Below are positions 33,646 to 42,794 of a DNA stretch of 64,000 bases, piece by piece. The notes beneath the pieces are model-generated. The model saw only the letters and a list, made by a program, of their open reading frames with translations, made no database searches and was not told the DNA's origin. Made by a program: the position numbers and the translations under genes. This DNA is from Paludibaculum sp. (lineage in GTDB: Bacteria; Acidobacteriota; Terriglobia; Bryobacterales; Bryobacteraceae): positions 62,001 to 126,000 of the forward strand of contig JARKQJ010000218.1 of assembly GCA_029973955.1 (NCBI GenBank). The letters run 5' to 3'. The stretch's first letter is position 1. Each line of letters opens with the position of its first letter.

Positions 33646-35172
33646 GTGGACCTTCCGAGGAAGAGCGGGATGCTGCTCCATCCCACCTCTTTGCCCGGAG
33701 GCCACGGGGTTGGCGATCTGGGGCCGGAGGCGTTTCGGTTTGTGGATTTCCTGGCGGCGGCGAGGCAGGGGCTTTGGCAGGTACTGCCGCTTGGTCCCAC
33801 AGGTTTTGGAGATTCCCCCTACCAGTGCTTCTCTGCCTTCGCCGGCAATCCGGCTTTGATCTCGCTGGAAAGTCTGGCCGATGAGGGGTGGGTAGACCGG
33901 GCATGGCTGTCGCGAGGCTCGTTCCCGGAGGGTGTGGCGCGCTACGAGGCTGTACAGTCGTTCAAGGTGCCGATCCTGCGGGAAGCGGCAATCCGGTTTG
34001 AGACAAGCTCCTCCGCCTCGGAGAGGATGCCGTTTGAAGCGTTCTGCGAAGAGCACAAGCGCTGGCTTGATGACTTCGCACTCTTCATGGCGGCCAAGCG
34101 ACTGCATGGGATGCAGGCCTGGGGTGATTGGGATCCGGCTCTCCGCGACCGCAAGCCGGCGGCCCTCGCCCGTCTCCGCAGCCACGAAGCCCAGACCATT
34201 TTCAGTGTGAAGTTTGCTCAGTGGACCTTCTTCAAGCAGTGGACCCGGCTGCGTGCCGCATGTGCGGCGCGAGGGATTCGAGTGATGGGAGACCTCCCGA
34301 TCTACGCAGCCTGGGATAGCTCGGATGTCTGGGTGGCACGGGAACAGTGGGAACTCGACCCGCAGGGAAGAGTGCTTCTTCAGGCAGGGGTTCCTCCTGA
34401 TTATTTCAGCAGGACGGGGCAGCTCTGGGGCAATCCCATCTATCGCTGGGAGGTGATGGAATGCGATGGCTATCAGTGGTGGATCGATCGCTTCCGAGCT
34501 TCATTTGAACTCTTCGATCTTGTCAGGCTGGATCACTTTCGGGGGTTCCAGGCCTATTGGGCCGTGGCAGGCACGCACGACACCGCTCAATTCGGGGAGT
34601 GGCGGGAAGGCCCGGGCGCGCGCATCTTTCAACGGCTGGAGGATGTTCTGGGGCCGTTGCCCGTAGTGGCTGAGAACCTTGGTGTCATCACTCCGGAAGT
34701 GGACGCGATCCGCAGCAAGTTCGGCTATCCAGGTATGGCCATCCTGCAATTCGCCTTTGGCAAAGACCCTCAGGCCCAGGAGTTCAGGCCGCATAACTAC
34801 ACACCGGGAGTGGCCGCGTACACGGGAACTCACGACAACGACACAACAATTGGTTGGTGGCATTCGGACGGAAGGTCGGACTCCACGCGATCACCGGAGG
34901 ACCTGGAGGAAGAGCGGCGCCTGGCCCTCAACTATCTGGGGCTGCAGGATGGCGCAGGGATTCACTGGCACTTCATTCGGACGCTGATGGCTTCCGTGGC
35001 GGCGCTGGCGGTCGTGCCGGCACAGGATCTGTTGGGATTGGGAAGCGAAGCTCGAATGAACATGCCTTCGAGGCTGGGGGGCAACTGGGTGTGGAGGTTG
35101 AGGAGCGGCCAGTTGACCGCGGAACTTGCCGCCCGCCTCGCGGCGATGGTGGAGTTATACGGCAGGGGTTGA
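33646..35172 (+). CDS. malQ: 4-alpha-glucanotransferase (amylomaltase)
   Basis: The GH77 enzyme disproportionates malto-oligosaccharides in the cytoplasm during glycogen or maltodextrin use. Seen: RKSGMLLHPTSLPG at the N-terminus, GLWQVLPLGPTGFGDSPYQ, GIRVMGDLPIYAAWDSSDVW, the nucleophile region FDLVRLDHFRGFQAYW (Asp in RLDHFRG), PVVAENLGVITPEVD with the acid/base Glu, and YTGTHDNDTTIGWW. The length of 508 aa is normal. GTG 33646 is set by a perfect SD made of the end of ggt. The link with ggt looks positional, as no shared pathway is evident. Confidence 0.96.
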   Translation: MDLPRKSGMLLHPTSLPGGHGVGDLGPEAFRFVDFLAAARQGLWQVLPLGPTGFGDSPYQCFSAFAGNPALISLESLADEGWVDRAWLSRGSFPEGVARYEAVQSFKVPILREAAIRFETSSSASERMPFEAFCEEHKRWLDDFALFMAAKRLHGMQAWGDWDPALRDRKPAALARLRSHEAQTIFSVKFAQWTFFKQWTRLRAACAARGIRVMGDLPIYAAWDSSDVWVAREQWELDPQGRVLLQAGVPPDYFSRTGQLWGNPIYRWEVMECDGYQWWIDRFRASFELFDLVRLDHFRGFQAYWAVAGTHDTAQFGEWREGPGARIFQRLEDVLGPLPVVAENLGVITPEVDAIRSKFGYPGMAILQFAFGKDPQAQEFRPHNYTPGVAAYTGTHDNDTTIGWWHSDGRSDSTRSPEDLEEERRLALNYLGLQDGAGIHWHFIRTLMASVAALAVVPAQDLLGLGSEARMNMPSRLGGNWVWRLRSGQLTAELAARLAAMVELYGRG

Positions 35173-35244
35173 TTCGGCGCCGATCTCCCGTTTCTCCGGC
35201 GACGTTACCATGACTCTGATTGGCGCGGTGTTGTTGGATCGCGT

Positions 35245-35250
35245 CATAAT
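35245..35250 (+). promoter_or_regulatory. -10-like CATAAT before the DUF1080 gene
   Basis: CATAAT matches five of six -10 consensus bases and ends 6 nt before ATG 35257, so the mRNA would be leaderless or nearly so. No Shine-Dalgarno precedes the ATG. Confidence 0.45.
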
Positions 35251-35256
35251 CGAGCC

Positions 35257-35883
35257 ATGCTTCTTGCGTCGCGGCGTGGATTTGTTGGCGTACTGGCCGG
35301 TGTGACGGTGTGGCAGCGAGGCGTGGAGGATGGATGGGCGCCCATGTTCGACGGTACGAGTCTCAAGGGGTGGAGGGAGACGCCCTACATCGGACGAGGG
35401 AGCATTGAAGCATCTGACGGTGTGATGATCCTAGGAGCAGGGAGAACCACCGGCGTGACCTGGGCAGGCGAATTTCCACGCAGCGGATTTGAAGTCCGGT
35501 TTGAAGCAACACGGTTGGACGGCAAGGACATCTTTGCCGGGCTTACCTTTCCCGTGGGGAAGTCTCACTGCTCATGGATCTGCGGCGGCTGGGATGGGGA
35601 AGTGGTGGGGCTTTCGAACCTGGAAGGCAACGACGCTTCGGAGAACGACACCTCACTGCTCCGGAACTTTGAGCGAGGCCGCTGGTATGCCTTTCGCTTG
35701 TCTGTGACGGAAGAGAAGGTGCGTGGCTGGATCGACAACGAGTTGATCATTGACGTCGATTCGAGGATGCGGGAGTTCAGCCTGCCGTTTGGGGAAGCGG
35801 ATCTGGCGGCGCCGCTGGGGTTCTGGTCCTATCGAACCAGGGCCGGTTTGCGTAGAATCGCATGGCGGCCAGTCGGGAGATAG
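35257..35883 (+). CDS. DUF1080 (3-keto-disaccharide hydrolase-like) secreted protein
   Basis: The 208-aa protein has a short RR-type leader (MLLASRRGFVGVLAGVTVW) and one DUF1080 jelly-roll domain, recognisable from WAPMFDGTSLKGW at its start, FEVRFEATRLDGKDIFAGL, and RWYAFRLSVTEEKVRGWID. Known: members of this concanavalin-like family hydrolyse 3-keto-glycosides, working with Gfo/Idh/MocA oxidoreductases. Such an oxidoreductase lies 66 bp downstream, which supports a shared sugar pathway, but activity here is inferred. There is no SD, and a -10-like box lies just upstream. Confidence 0.82.
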   Translation: MLLASRRGFVGVLAGVTVWQRGVEDGWAPMFDGTSLKGWRETPYIGRGSIEASDGVMILGAGRTTGVTWAGEFPRSGFEVRFEATRLDGKDIFAGLTFPVGKSHCSWICGGWDGEVVGLSNLEGNDASENDTSLLRNFERGRWYAFRLSVTEEKVRGWIDNELIIDVDSRMREFSLPFGEADLAAPLGFWSYRTRAGLRRIAWRPVGR

Positions 35884-35904
35884 GCACGAGCCCTAGTCTG
35901 GATA

Positions 35905-35910
35905 TATAAT
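35905..35910 (+). promoter_or_regulatory. Consensus -10 (TATAAT) before the Gfo/Idh/MocA gene
   Basis: A perfect TATAAT at 35905-35910 lies 40 bp before ATG 35950. A weak -35 (TAGGCA, 35881-35886) is 18 bp upstream. The oxidoreductase gene therefore probably has its own promoter besides read-through from the DUF1080 gene. Confidence 0.55.
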
Positions 35911-35949
35911 CTCGGCAGCAGCGGCGGGGTGTGCCGCGGAAGGAGTGAT

Positions 35950-37245
35950 ATGAATAGACGCTACTTTTTAATGAGTTCAGCGGCTGCCACGGCGAGCGCG
36001 AAGGTCCGGTTGCAGAGCCCGAATGACACCGTTCGAGTTGCAGTGGTCGGCTGCGGTGGCCGCGGCAACAGCCACATGGGTGCCTGGACCTCCATGCAGA
36101 ACGTGGAGCTGGCAGCCCTCGTAGATGTGGACGACTCGCACTCGGAGCGCTTCATCGGCGCCCTGCAGAGACGCGAAAAGAAACCGGTGCCGACGTTCCG
36201 CGACATCCGGAAAATTCTGGAAGACAAGAATATCGACGCGGTTTCCATCGCCACGCCAAACCACTGGCATACGCTGCAGACCATTTGGGCGTGCCAAGCG
36301 GGCAAGGACGTTTACGTTGAGAAGCCGTGTTCGCACAATGTCTTCGAGTCGCGCCAGATCGTGGCTGCCGCCCGCAAGTACAACCGCATGGTGCAGATGG
36401 GCAGTCAGAGCCGCTCCTCGGTGGCTCTGCAGGAAGCGGTCCAGAAGCTGAAGAGCGGTGAGTTTGGCGACGTCTACATGGCGCGCGCCCTCTGCTTCAA
36501 GGCCCGCAACACGATCGGCAAGACGCCGGTGGAGCAGGTCCCGCCAGGAGTAGACTACGATATGTGGCTCGGGCCGGCCCCATTGCGCCCCTTCACAAAG
36601 AACCGCTTCCACTATAACTGGCACTGGTTCTGGGATACCGGGAACGGCGACCTCGGCAACCAGGGCATCCACGAAGTCGACATCGCCCGTTGGGGCATGG
36701 GAGTCACCCATCCGACCAAAGTGACTGCCATGGGCGGTAAGTTCATGTTCGATGATGATCAGGAGACGCCGAACACCATTACCGCTTCGCTCGAGTTCGT
36801 CGTCAACGGCAAGCCGAAGATGATGGTCTTCGATACGCGCCACTGGTACAGCAACCACGAAGCCGGCATCGGCGGAGAACGGGCGGGCAACACCATCGGG
36901 AACACGTTCTACGGCTCGAACGGCTATCTGGCCATCGACGGCTACAACAAGTACCAGAGCTGGATGGGACGCGAAGGAAAGCCGGGGCCGGCCAATAGCT
37001 CTCGGGAAAACCACTTCGAGAACTTCATCTCAGCCGTGCGCAGCCGGAAGCGGGAAGATCTCAACGCCGAGATCGAGGAAGGTGCGATGTCCTGCGTGCT
37101 GATGCACCTGTCTAACGTCTCATACCGCGTTGGGCGCACTCTGAATTGGGACGAGAAGACCTGGACGGTGAAAGGAGACGCCGAGGCCACGGCCATGTTG
37201 ACGCGGCCCTACCGGGCTCCCTATATCGTTCCGAAGAACGTCTAG
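35950..37245 (+). CDS. Gfo/Idh/MocA-family oxidoreductase, secreted (RR signal)
   Basis: The 431-aa NAD(P)-dependent sugar oxidoreductase starts with an RR-type leader (MNRRYFLMSSAAATASA), suggesting Tat export of a folded, cofactor-loaded enzyme. Seen: the Rossmann motif VAVVGCGGRGNSH, the substrate/cofactor signature VEKPCSHNVFESRQIV with the catalytic Lys in EKP, and GNQGIHEVDIARWGMG in the C-terminal domain. ATG 35950 has GGAAGGAG seven bases upstream; the ORF-track start 35929 is rejected. The natural substrate is unknown. Its position behind a DUF1080 gene suggests 3-keto-sugar chemistry. A strong hairpin ends the transcript. Confidence 0.9.
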   Translation: MNRRYFLMSSAAATASAKVRLQSPNDTVRVAVVGCGGRGNSHMGAWTSMQNVELAALVDVDDSHSERFIGALQRREKKPVPTFRDIRKILEDKNIDAVSIATPNHWHTLQTIWACQAGKDVYVEKPCSHNVFESRQIVAAARKYNRMVQMGSQSRSSVALQEAVQKLKSGEFGDVYMARALCFKARNTIGKTPVEQVPPGVDYDMWLGPAPLRPFTKNRFHYNWHWFWDTGNGDLGNQGIHEVDIARWGMGVTHPTKVTAMGGKFMFDDDQETPNTITASLEFVVNGKPKMMVFDTRHWYSNHEAGIGGERAGNTIGNTFYGSNGYLAIDGYNKYQSWMGREGKPGPANSSRENHFENFISAVRSRKREDLNAEIEEGAMSCVLMHLSNVSYRVGRTLNWDEKTWTVKGDAEATAMLTRPYRAPYIVPKNV

Positions 37246-37262
37246 TTCAGCCGGAAGATAAG

Positions 37263-37302
37263 AACGGCGTGGATCTGCCCGTTGGGGCAGGTCCACGCCG
37301 TT
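37263..37302. terminator. 18-bp hairpin terminator between convergent genes
   Basis: AACGGCGTGGATCTGCCC (37263-37280) pairs with 37285-37302 over 18 positions, with one G-U wobble and a GTTG tetraloop. It is followed by GGTGTTTTC on the plus strand. It lies between the convergent oxidoreductase and FG-GAP genes and should act in both directions. Confidence 0.8.
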
Positions 37303-37319
37303 GGTGTTTTCAGCGGAGG

Positions 37320-40300
37320 TTACTCCCTTTCCTCGCGGATGGGGCCGCGCTTGGGGCCGATGTGGACATTGACCGGAACCGGGACTCCATCCGGGCGGGT
37401 GAACTCAAGATGGAAATCGCCCAGGAAACCCGGGCCGAGTTGCCAGACGAAGACGCCGGAGGTGGGATCGAAAGAAGAACCGACGGGCAGCGACCGCTTT
37501 TCGGCGCCGACAATCTCGTAGCCGGTCCAGTTACCTTCGGGGAGCCGGATTTCCACGCGGTCCAACTCCTGAACGTCGATCTCCCGGAGCGACCGGAAGC
37601 GGGTCGTGAGGTTATAGCCAGTCCGGAAAAGCGGCTCCACCGCGGTCAGGCCACCGCGGTCCAGACTGGCGGCGTTGCCGATTACCCCTCCAGGGTTGAA
37701 GACCCAGAAGAACCGGCTGCCGACGCCGTCGGTGCGGCCGAGATTGTCCGTGACACTCCACGCGATATTGTGGATGCCGTTCGACAACTGGGTTGTATCG
37801 ATATACCGATACCCGACCGCCCCACCTGTGTTGGCGTAGGAGGGGAAGAGGGTGTCGACATCGTTACGGGGCAGATTGTAGGCGGCGTTGCCGATCGAGA
37901 CGCCATCGAGATAGACGAAGATGGTCGAGCCGCTGACGGGGATTTTGCCCGGTTGGGGCGTCAGGGACCATCCGAAATTGACGAAGCTGGAGCCTCCCAC
38001 GGTCTCGCCCTGTCCCGGCGTGTCAATGGCGCCGAAAGGTTTGGTGGCGTTGGCATTGTCGACGTTGATGGTCTTGGTGCCGAGAGTCGTTTTGTTGCCC
38101 TCGATGTCCGTGGCGACGGCATAGAGCTTGTAGGTGCCATTGCCGCCGTTCGGCATGAAGTAGCTGAGCAGCATGTAGCCCCAGCCGCTGCGGTAGGAGC
38201 GGGGAGAGTTGGGGTAAGCGGATTCCACGTCCGGGCGGGTGCCAGGGATGAACACCGCATCGCCGATGTAGACCATCGCCCCGGCGGGTTCCGGGGAAAC
38301 AGAATCGCGGTAGATCTTCACGTTCGCCACCCCAATGTCGTCCAAGGCCCAACCGGTGACTGCGAAGCTGGACTCCAGCTTCACCAGACCCGTCGGCGTG
38401 TCAAAGGAGCCGAAGGGAGAGGTGGTGGACGAGAGCACGTTCAAGGTGCAGTTGATTGTGGCAGTAATCGAGGGGTTGCTCGTGGCGGTGATCGTGATGG
38501 CGCCGGTGCTGGAGCCGACTGCCGGCAGAGCGGAGCTGACGATTGAGACCGAAAGCATGGTGGTGCCCGTCCCACTCACTGGCGTGACTTTGAGCCAGGG
38601 GCGACTTGAGGACGCGGTCCATCCGGCCGCCGCATTGGAGACGGTCAGGATGACATCCTGCGCCGGAGTGATGTAGGTGCCGTTGGCTGTGGCGCCAAAG
38701 CGCAACGCCGCCCGGTTTACGGTAATCGAAAGCGACGCCGAAGTTGCCGTGAAGTTAGCGGTTTGACTGGCGGCGAGGCTCGAGTAACTGGCGTTGACAG
38801 GCGAGAAAGTGTAGCTGGCGTGAGACGGGGTTACCGTGTAGTTGCCGCCTGGCGTGAGACCGGTGAATGAGTAGTTGCCTGAGGCGTCTGTGGTGCGGAC
38901 ACCCGCCAGGGATCCGGAGAGGGTCAAGGTGACACCGGACAACGGGGAGCCTCCGAACGTAATCTGGCCGGAGATTGCAAAAGTCTGGCCAGTCACAAAG
39001 TTCGCCGTGGCGCTCTTGGGGCCATCCATGGTGATGGTGGTGCTGGGGCCGCCCGATGCGCCAGTCCAGGACTGGAATGCGAAGTTGACGGCAGGCGTGG
39101 CAGCCAGAGCGACTACCGTGCCGCTGGCGAACCAGCCGGAAACCGGCGTGACCGTTCCACCACTGACCGGATTGGCGGCGGTGGTCAGGTAGTACTCCGT
39201 GTTGAAGTTGGCCGTATAGGCGTTGTTTCCGCTGACTGTGATGGTCTGGCAGTTGGTTGAGACGCCGTTGCTCCAGCCCGTGAAGACGTAGCGTGTGCCA
39301 GAGACGCCGTCCTGCGAAGAAGCGCAGATGGTGTGAGAGGAGCCAATCAACCAGGCGAAGGTCTGCGGGGCGGTGTACGAGAACGAGTCTGCTGTGAAGG
39401 CGCGGCCCGCTGGTGAAGAACTGACCGTAACCTGAGTGGTCGGGGCAAAGGCGTAAACAGCTCCGGTATTGTTGGCGAGAAAAGAGGCGCCGGCGAGGAT
39501 GGTGCCCGCCGAAATCGAGGCGGATTCGCCCAAACGCGCACCCGGGGTGGGATCAGCGGCTGTCAGCTTTTCCAACTGCGTCCAGGAACTGCCGCCACCA
39601 GTGAACACATAGGCGGCTCCCTGATTCTCGTCGGCCGCTGCGGCGTCCGCGAGGAAGGCGCCGACGACCGCCGACGTTCCGTTGAGCGACACCGAGCTGC
39701 CGAAGTTGTCGCCAGCACGGCCATCACTGGAGGTGAACTTCGAGAGTTGAGACCAGGTCGAACCACTGCGGCCGAAGACGTAAGCGGAACCACGGTCCGC
39801 ATCGGGGCCGATGTCATCAAGCGGAGAGCCAATTAGAGCGGTATCTCCGCTGAGCGCCACAGAAAGCCCAAAGAGATCGCCGGAGGCGCCATCTCCGGCC
39901 AGGAGTTTTGCCTGCTGGCTCCAGATTCCCAGAGTGCGCTTGAAGGCGTATGCGGCGCCTTGGAAGGCAACCCCTCCAGGACTGGCGGCAGGCGCTCCGA
40001 TCACAGCCGTGTCGCCGTCGAGGGCGACGGATCGTCCAAAGGCATCCTCGGCTGTGCCATCCAACGCCACGAGTTGGGCCTCCTGCGTCCAGGAGGAGCC
40101 GTAGACGAAGACATAGGCGACGCCCTGGCGGATCCGGTTGGAAACGGTGTGGTAGTTGGCTCCGACGAGAATCGTGTTTCCACTGGTGGATACGGACGCA
40201 CCAAATGTATCGCCGGCGGCGCCATCCCCAGCGGTCAGTTTAGCCTCTTGCGTCCAGGTCGAGCCGCTTCGAGTGAAGACATAGGCGGCGCCCTTGTTGG

Positions 40301-41300
40301 AATCGTCCCCTGGCGCTCCGACGACGGCTCGATTGCCCGTCTCGCTCAGAGCAACGGAGAAGCCGAACCAATCGGAGATGTCGCCGTCAGAGGCGGCGAG
40401 TTTCTGCTGGAGGGTCCAGGTGGAGCCGGAGCGGGTGTAGACGTAGGCGAAGCCCTGGAGGGGCTTGTTGGGCAGGAGCGTCTCCTGGTAGGCGCCGATG
40501 ATGGCGGTATCGCCGACAATCGCGACGGCGTTGCCGAACCGGTCTCCGGATTTCCCGCCGGCCGCGGTGATCTTGGCTTGCTGGGTGAACACCGGGTCCA
40601 CCGTCAGCGGATAGGTTGCTTCCGCATCGTCGATCACTATGCGCAGTTGCTGGCCATGAACCTCCAGGCGGCTGGCGACGGTTTTGCCACGCGCGTCGAA
40701 GGTCTTCAGGCCGCCGTAGTGCAGCAGGCTGCCGCTCGGGGCGCGCAGTTCCACGGTATCGTTGCGGTGAGTCGCCGCCAATTGGAACGATCCGCCGGTG
40801 GCAAAGGCCAGCACGAGCGGTTCTCCCGGGCGCGACGTCGCCGGACGGCGGTCGAAGGTGAGGCCGTGTTCGAGCCCCCCGGGCTCATTGACGTACCATT
40901 CGACAAACCCGTCGTGACGATACTCGGCCCGGTTCTTGTGAGCCACCGGGGCGACGCGTTCGGGCGAGTGGAGCCGCGTCCCATATCCAAGGGCATCCAG
41001 GCGGAAGGTGAGTTGTTCCTGGCCATTTGACAGTCTCACCCGCCCGGAATCGAAGGCAGCCTTAAACCGGTGAGCCGGATTGGCCGCCTCGAGTTGCCTG
41101 GCCGTGGGCTCCAGATTGACGAGGTACTGTGAGGCCTCGATGGCTTGGCGAAGACTCTCTGGGAGAGGCTGGCGCACCTCAGTTCGTGTTACGTCTGGCC
41201 TTTGTTGGCTAGAGGGACGAGATGCGGCGAACAGAACACCGCAACTGATAAGCGCCGTGGCGCTGGAAAGGAGCCCTCTGAATCTGAGATTCACGGTCAT
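37320..41300 (-). CDS. Large secreted FG-GAP beta-propeller mosaic protein
   Basis: The 1326-aa exported protein starts at ATG 41300, preceded by GGAGGT at 41304-41309. The ORF-track start 41492 adds 64 unlikely residues. After a signal peptide (LLSSATALISCGVLFA) and a ~220-residue N-domain come seven FG-GAP-type units (GDRFGNAVAIVGDTAIIGA, DWFGFSVALSETGNRAVVGA, GDTFGASVSTSGNTILVGA and four more), enough for one seven-bladed propeller. Then follow two bacterial repeat (InlB/Flg_new-like) segments, a carboxypeptidase-regulatory-like unit (ISGQITFGGSPLSGVTL), a BACON-like domain (ALRFGATANGTYITPAQ) and Ig-like parts. Probably a surface or extracellular adhesive or carbohydrate-binding protein. 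There is no obvious catalytic motif. Confidence 0.85.
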   Translation of the reverse strand: MTVNLRFRGLLSSATALISCGVLFAASRPSSQQRPDVTRTEVRQPLPESLRQAIEASQYLVNLEPTARQLEAANPAHRFKAAFDSGRVRLSNGQEQLTFRLDALGYGTRLHSPERVAPVAHKNRAEYRHDGFVEWYVNEPGGLEHGLTFDRRPATSRPGEPLVLAFATGGSFQLAATHRNDTVELRAPSGSLLHYGGLKTFDARGKTVASRLEVHGQQLRIVIDDAEATYPLTVDPVFTQQAKITAAGGKSGDRFGNAVAIVGDTAIIGAYQETLLPNKPLQGFAYVYTRSGSTWTLQQKLAASDGDISDWFGFSVALSETGNRAVVGAPGDDSNKGAAYVFTRSGSTWTQEAKLTAGDGAAGDTFGASVSTSGNTILVGANYHTVSNRIRQGVAYVFVYGSSWTQEAQLVALDGTAEDAFGRSVALDGDTAVIGAPAASPGGVAFQGAAYAFKRTLGIWSQQAKLLAGDGASGDLFGLSVALSGDTALIGSPLDDIGPDADRGSAYVFGRSGSTWSQLSKFTSSDGRAGDNFGSSVSLNGTSAVVGAFLADAAAADENQGAAYVFTGGGSSWTQLEKLTAADPTPGARLGESASISAGTILAGASFLANNTGAVYAFAPTTQVTVSSSPAGRAFTADSFSYTAPQTFAWLIGSSHTICASSQDGVSGTRYVFTGWSNGVSTNCQTITVSGNNAYTANFNTEYYLTTAANPVSGGTVTPVSGWFASGTVVALAATPAVNFAFQSWTGASGGPSTTITMDGPKSATANFVTGQTFAISGQITFGGSPLSGVTLTLSGSLAGVRTTDASGNYSFTGLTPGGNYTVTPSHASYTFSPVNASYSSLAASQTANFTATSASLSITVNRAALRFGATANGTYITPAQDVILTVSNAAAGWTASSSRPWLKVTPVSGTGTTMLSVSIVSSALPAVGSSTGAITITATSNPSITATINCTLNVLSSTTSPFGSFDTPTGLVKLESSFAVTGWALDDIGVANVKIYRDSVSPEPAGAMVYIGDAVFIPGTRPDVESAYPNSPRSYRSGWGYMLLSYFMPNGGNGTYKLYAVATDIEGNKTTLGTKTINVDNANATKPFGAIDTPGQGETVGGSSFVNFGWSLTPQPGKIPVSGSTIFVYLDGVSIGNAAYNLPRNDVDTLFPSYANTGGAVGYRYIDTTQLSNGIHNIAWSVTDNLGRTDGVGSRFFWVFNPGGVIGNAASLDRGGLTAVEPLFRTGYNLTTRFRSLREIDVQELDRVEIRLPEGNWTGYEIVGAEKRSLPVGSSFDPTSGVFVWQLGPGFLGDFHLEFTRPDGVPVPVNVHIGPKRGPIREERE

Positions 41301-41495
41301 TAACCTCCGGTAGAAATACAGCAAAACGCAGCACGCCCTAATTGCACGGGTGGTAGTGATGCCCCTGGCGCGTCGAGTTGGAACATCCCATTGGATTTTC
41401 ATCATTATACCGCCGAATCGCGACGGCAAGCCGGTTTCGGGATCCGCCCCGTGGATCTGGGGAGGACAGGCTTTCCAGGCCCGGTTACCCACTTA

Positions 41496-42794
41496 TCATT
41501 TCGAGGAACGGAGGAGGCGCCCATAAACGGCGCGGAGGGGCGCCGTGATGCGCCACGAAAGAGATTGCTCCAGTTCCTGGCAGCGCTGGGCCCAATGCGA
41601 GTCTTCGCTGGGAGGAGGAGGGATTCGCTCCAGGGGAGACCGGTCCAACAGAAAGAGGTTTGCAGCAGACCAGTTATGGGCTTGGACGAACTCTCTGGTC
41701 AGTCGATAGCGATCCTCCTGCGAGTTTACGTGCAGCGGGATGATCTGCTGGACATTGGTAAGTCCAGTGCCCGAAACATATTGCAGGACGTCCTCCAGTT
41801 CCATTCCACGTTCGAGGATGCCGTACTTGTCCATCACCATTTGAGAGACCGCGTCGGCCTCGTGAGCTCCGTTGGGTTCGCCAAGCACGACCCTGCCAGA
41901 TTGGGTGAGGACCCGGTCAAACTGTGCCATGGCCGCCTGGCGATTCGGAATATGGTGGAAGGAATCGAAGCCCAGGACTGCGTCGATGGACGCGGAGCGA
42001 ATCGGCAGGTTCTCGGTGTCGGCGACCAGAAGGTATGGGACAAAGGTGCGTGCACGCGCTCTGCCCACATCCATGTAGGCGCGATTGATGTCGATGCCAA
42101 TTGGTTCGAAGCCCAGCCTCATCAGCCACTCTGTGGTCCAGGCGTATCCGCATCCGGTATCCAGCACTACCTTCGCACCCGCCTCCTGGAGCATCGAAGC
42201 ACAGAAGGAAAAGAGCCGGATCAGATAAATAGAGTGGTGCTGGGAGCCGGGGTTGAAGGGCGCAAGCGAACCTGGCGCGAAAAAGTCGAGCGGGTTCTCG
42301 AGGTGGTCGGTGAGGCGCATCTCGGAGTTCTTGTAATGAGCGCCTTCGTCCGCGACACCGGCTGCCGAGAAGCGGGTAGGATCATCGAGAGATTCAAGGA
42401 GGTTGCCGGGGATGGAGCCCTGCAGACTCCGGAGAAAAGCGAAATCCCGGTCGAAGTTCCTCAAGTGGTCCGGCAGGAGTTCTGGGATGAAGTCGATGAT
42501 GGGGTACCAGCGGCCGGTGGTGGGGCTGACCAGGATTCCGGATTCGACGTCAACAGTCTGATTGCGGGATGGGTCACTCTCCGCGGGGGACAGCTCAGCC
42601 AACAATCGGGCAGCGGGGTGGGCCGGAACGCAGCCGGCCGGAAGGGGCGTCGCAAGGAACCCGGAGGGAGGCACGCGGAGACTCGAATGGAGACTGACGT
42701 GAGGCAGTTCCGCCACCACTTCCTTGCAGGCGATGCAGAGCAATGGTTCATCAGAACCGGGCGGGGAGAGAAAGTCCAGCAGTGAATAACGCAT
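41496..42794 (-). CDS. SAM-dependent methyltransferase with Trm112-like N-domain
   Basis: The 432-aa protein opens with a Trm112-like segment (CIACKE, then VESGILVSPTTGRWYPIIDF) and continues with a class I methyltransferase: motif I VVLDTGCGYAWTTEWL, motif II GIDINRAYM, and ADTENLPIRSASIDAVLGFD with the HHIPN step. The C-terminal SLSWRITAPLRAVYGRLL is a tail often found on glycosyl- and methyltransferases of surface-polysaccharide clusters. It therefore probably modifies an envelope glycan. The substrate is unknown. A TAGTCT hexamer 5 nt before the ATG (42800-42805) could be its -10. The 203-bp region upstream to 42997 shows no other gene. Confidence 0.82.
   Translation of the reverse strand: MRYSLLDFLSPPGSDEPLLCIACKEVVAELPHVSLHSSLRVPPSGFLATPLPAGCVPAHPAARLLAELSPAESDPSRNQTVDVESGILVSPTTGRWYPIIDFIPELLPDHLRNFDRDFAFLRSLQGSIPGNLLESLDDPTRFSAAGVADEGAHYKNSEMRLTDHLENPLDFFAPGSLAPFNPGSQHHSIYLIRLFSFCASMLQEAGAKVVLDTGCGYAWTTEWLMRLGFEPIGIDINRAYMDVGRARARTFVPYLLVADTENLPIRSASIDAVLGFDSFHHIPNRQAAMAQFDRVLTQSGRVVLGEPNGAHEADAVSQMVMDKYGILERGMELEDVLQYVSGTGLTNVQQIIPLHVNSQEDRYRLTREFVQAHNWSAANLFLLDRSPLERIPPPPSEDSHWAQRCQELEQSLSWRITAPLRAVYGRLLRSSK

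Noticed and set aside
41301-41492. N-terminal extension of the FG-GAP protein
   Set aside because: The signal peptide and a GGAGGT Shine-Dalgarno fix the start at 41300.
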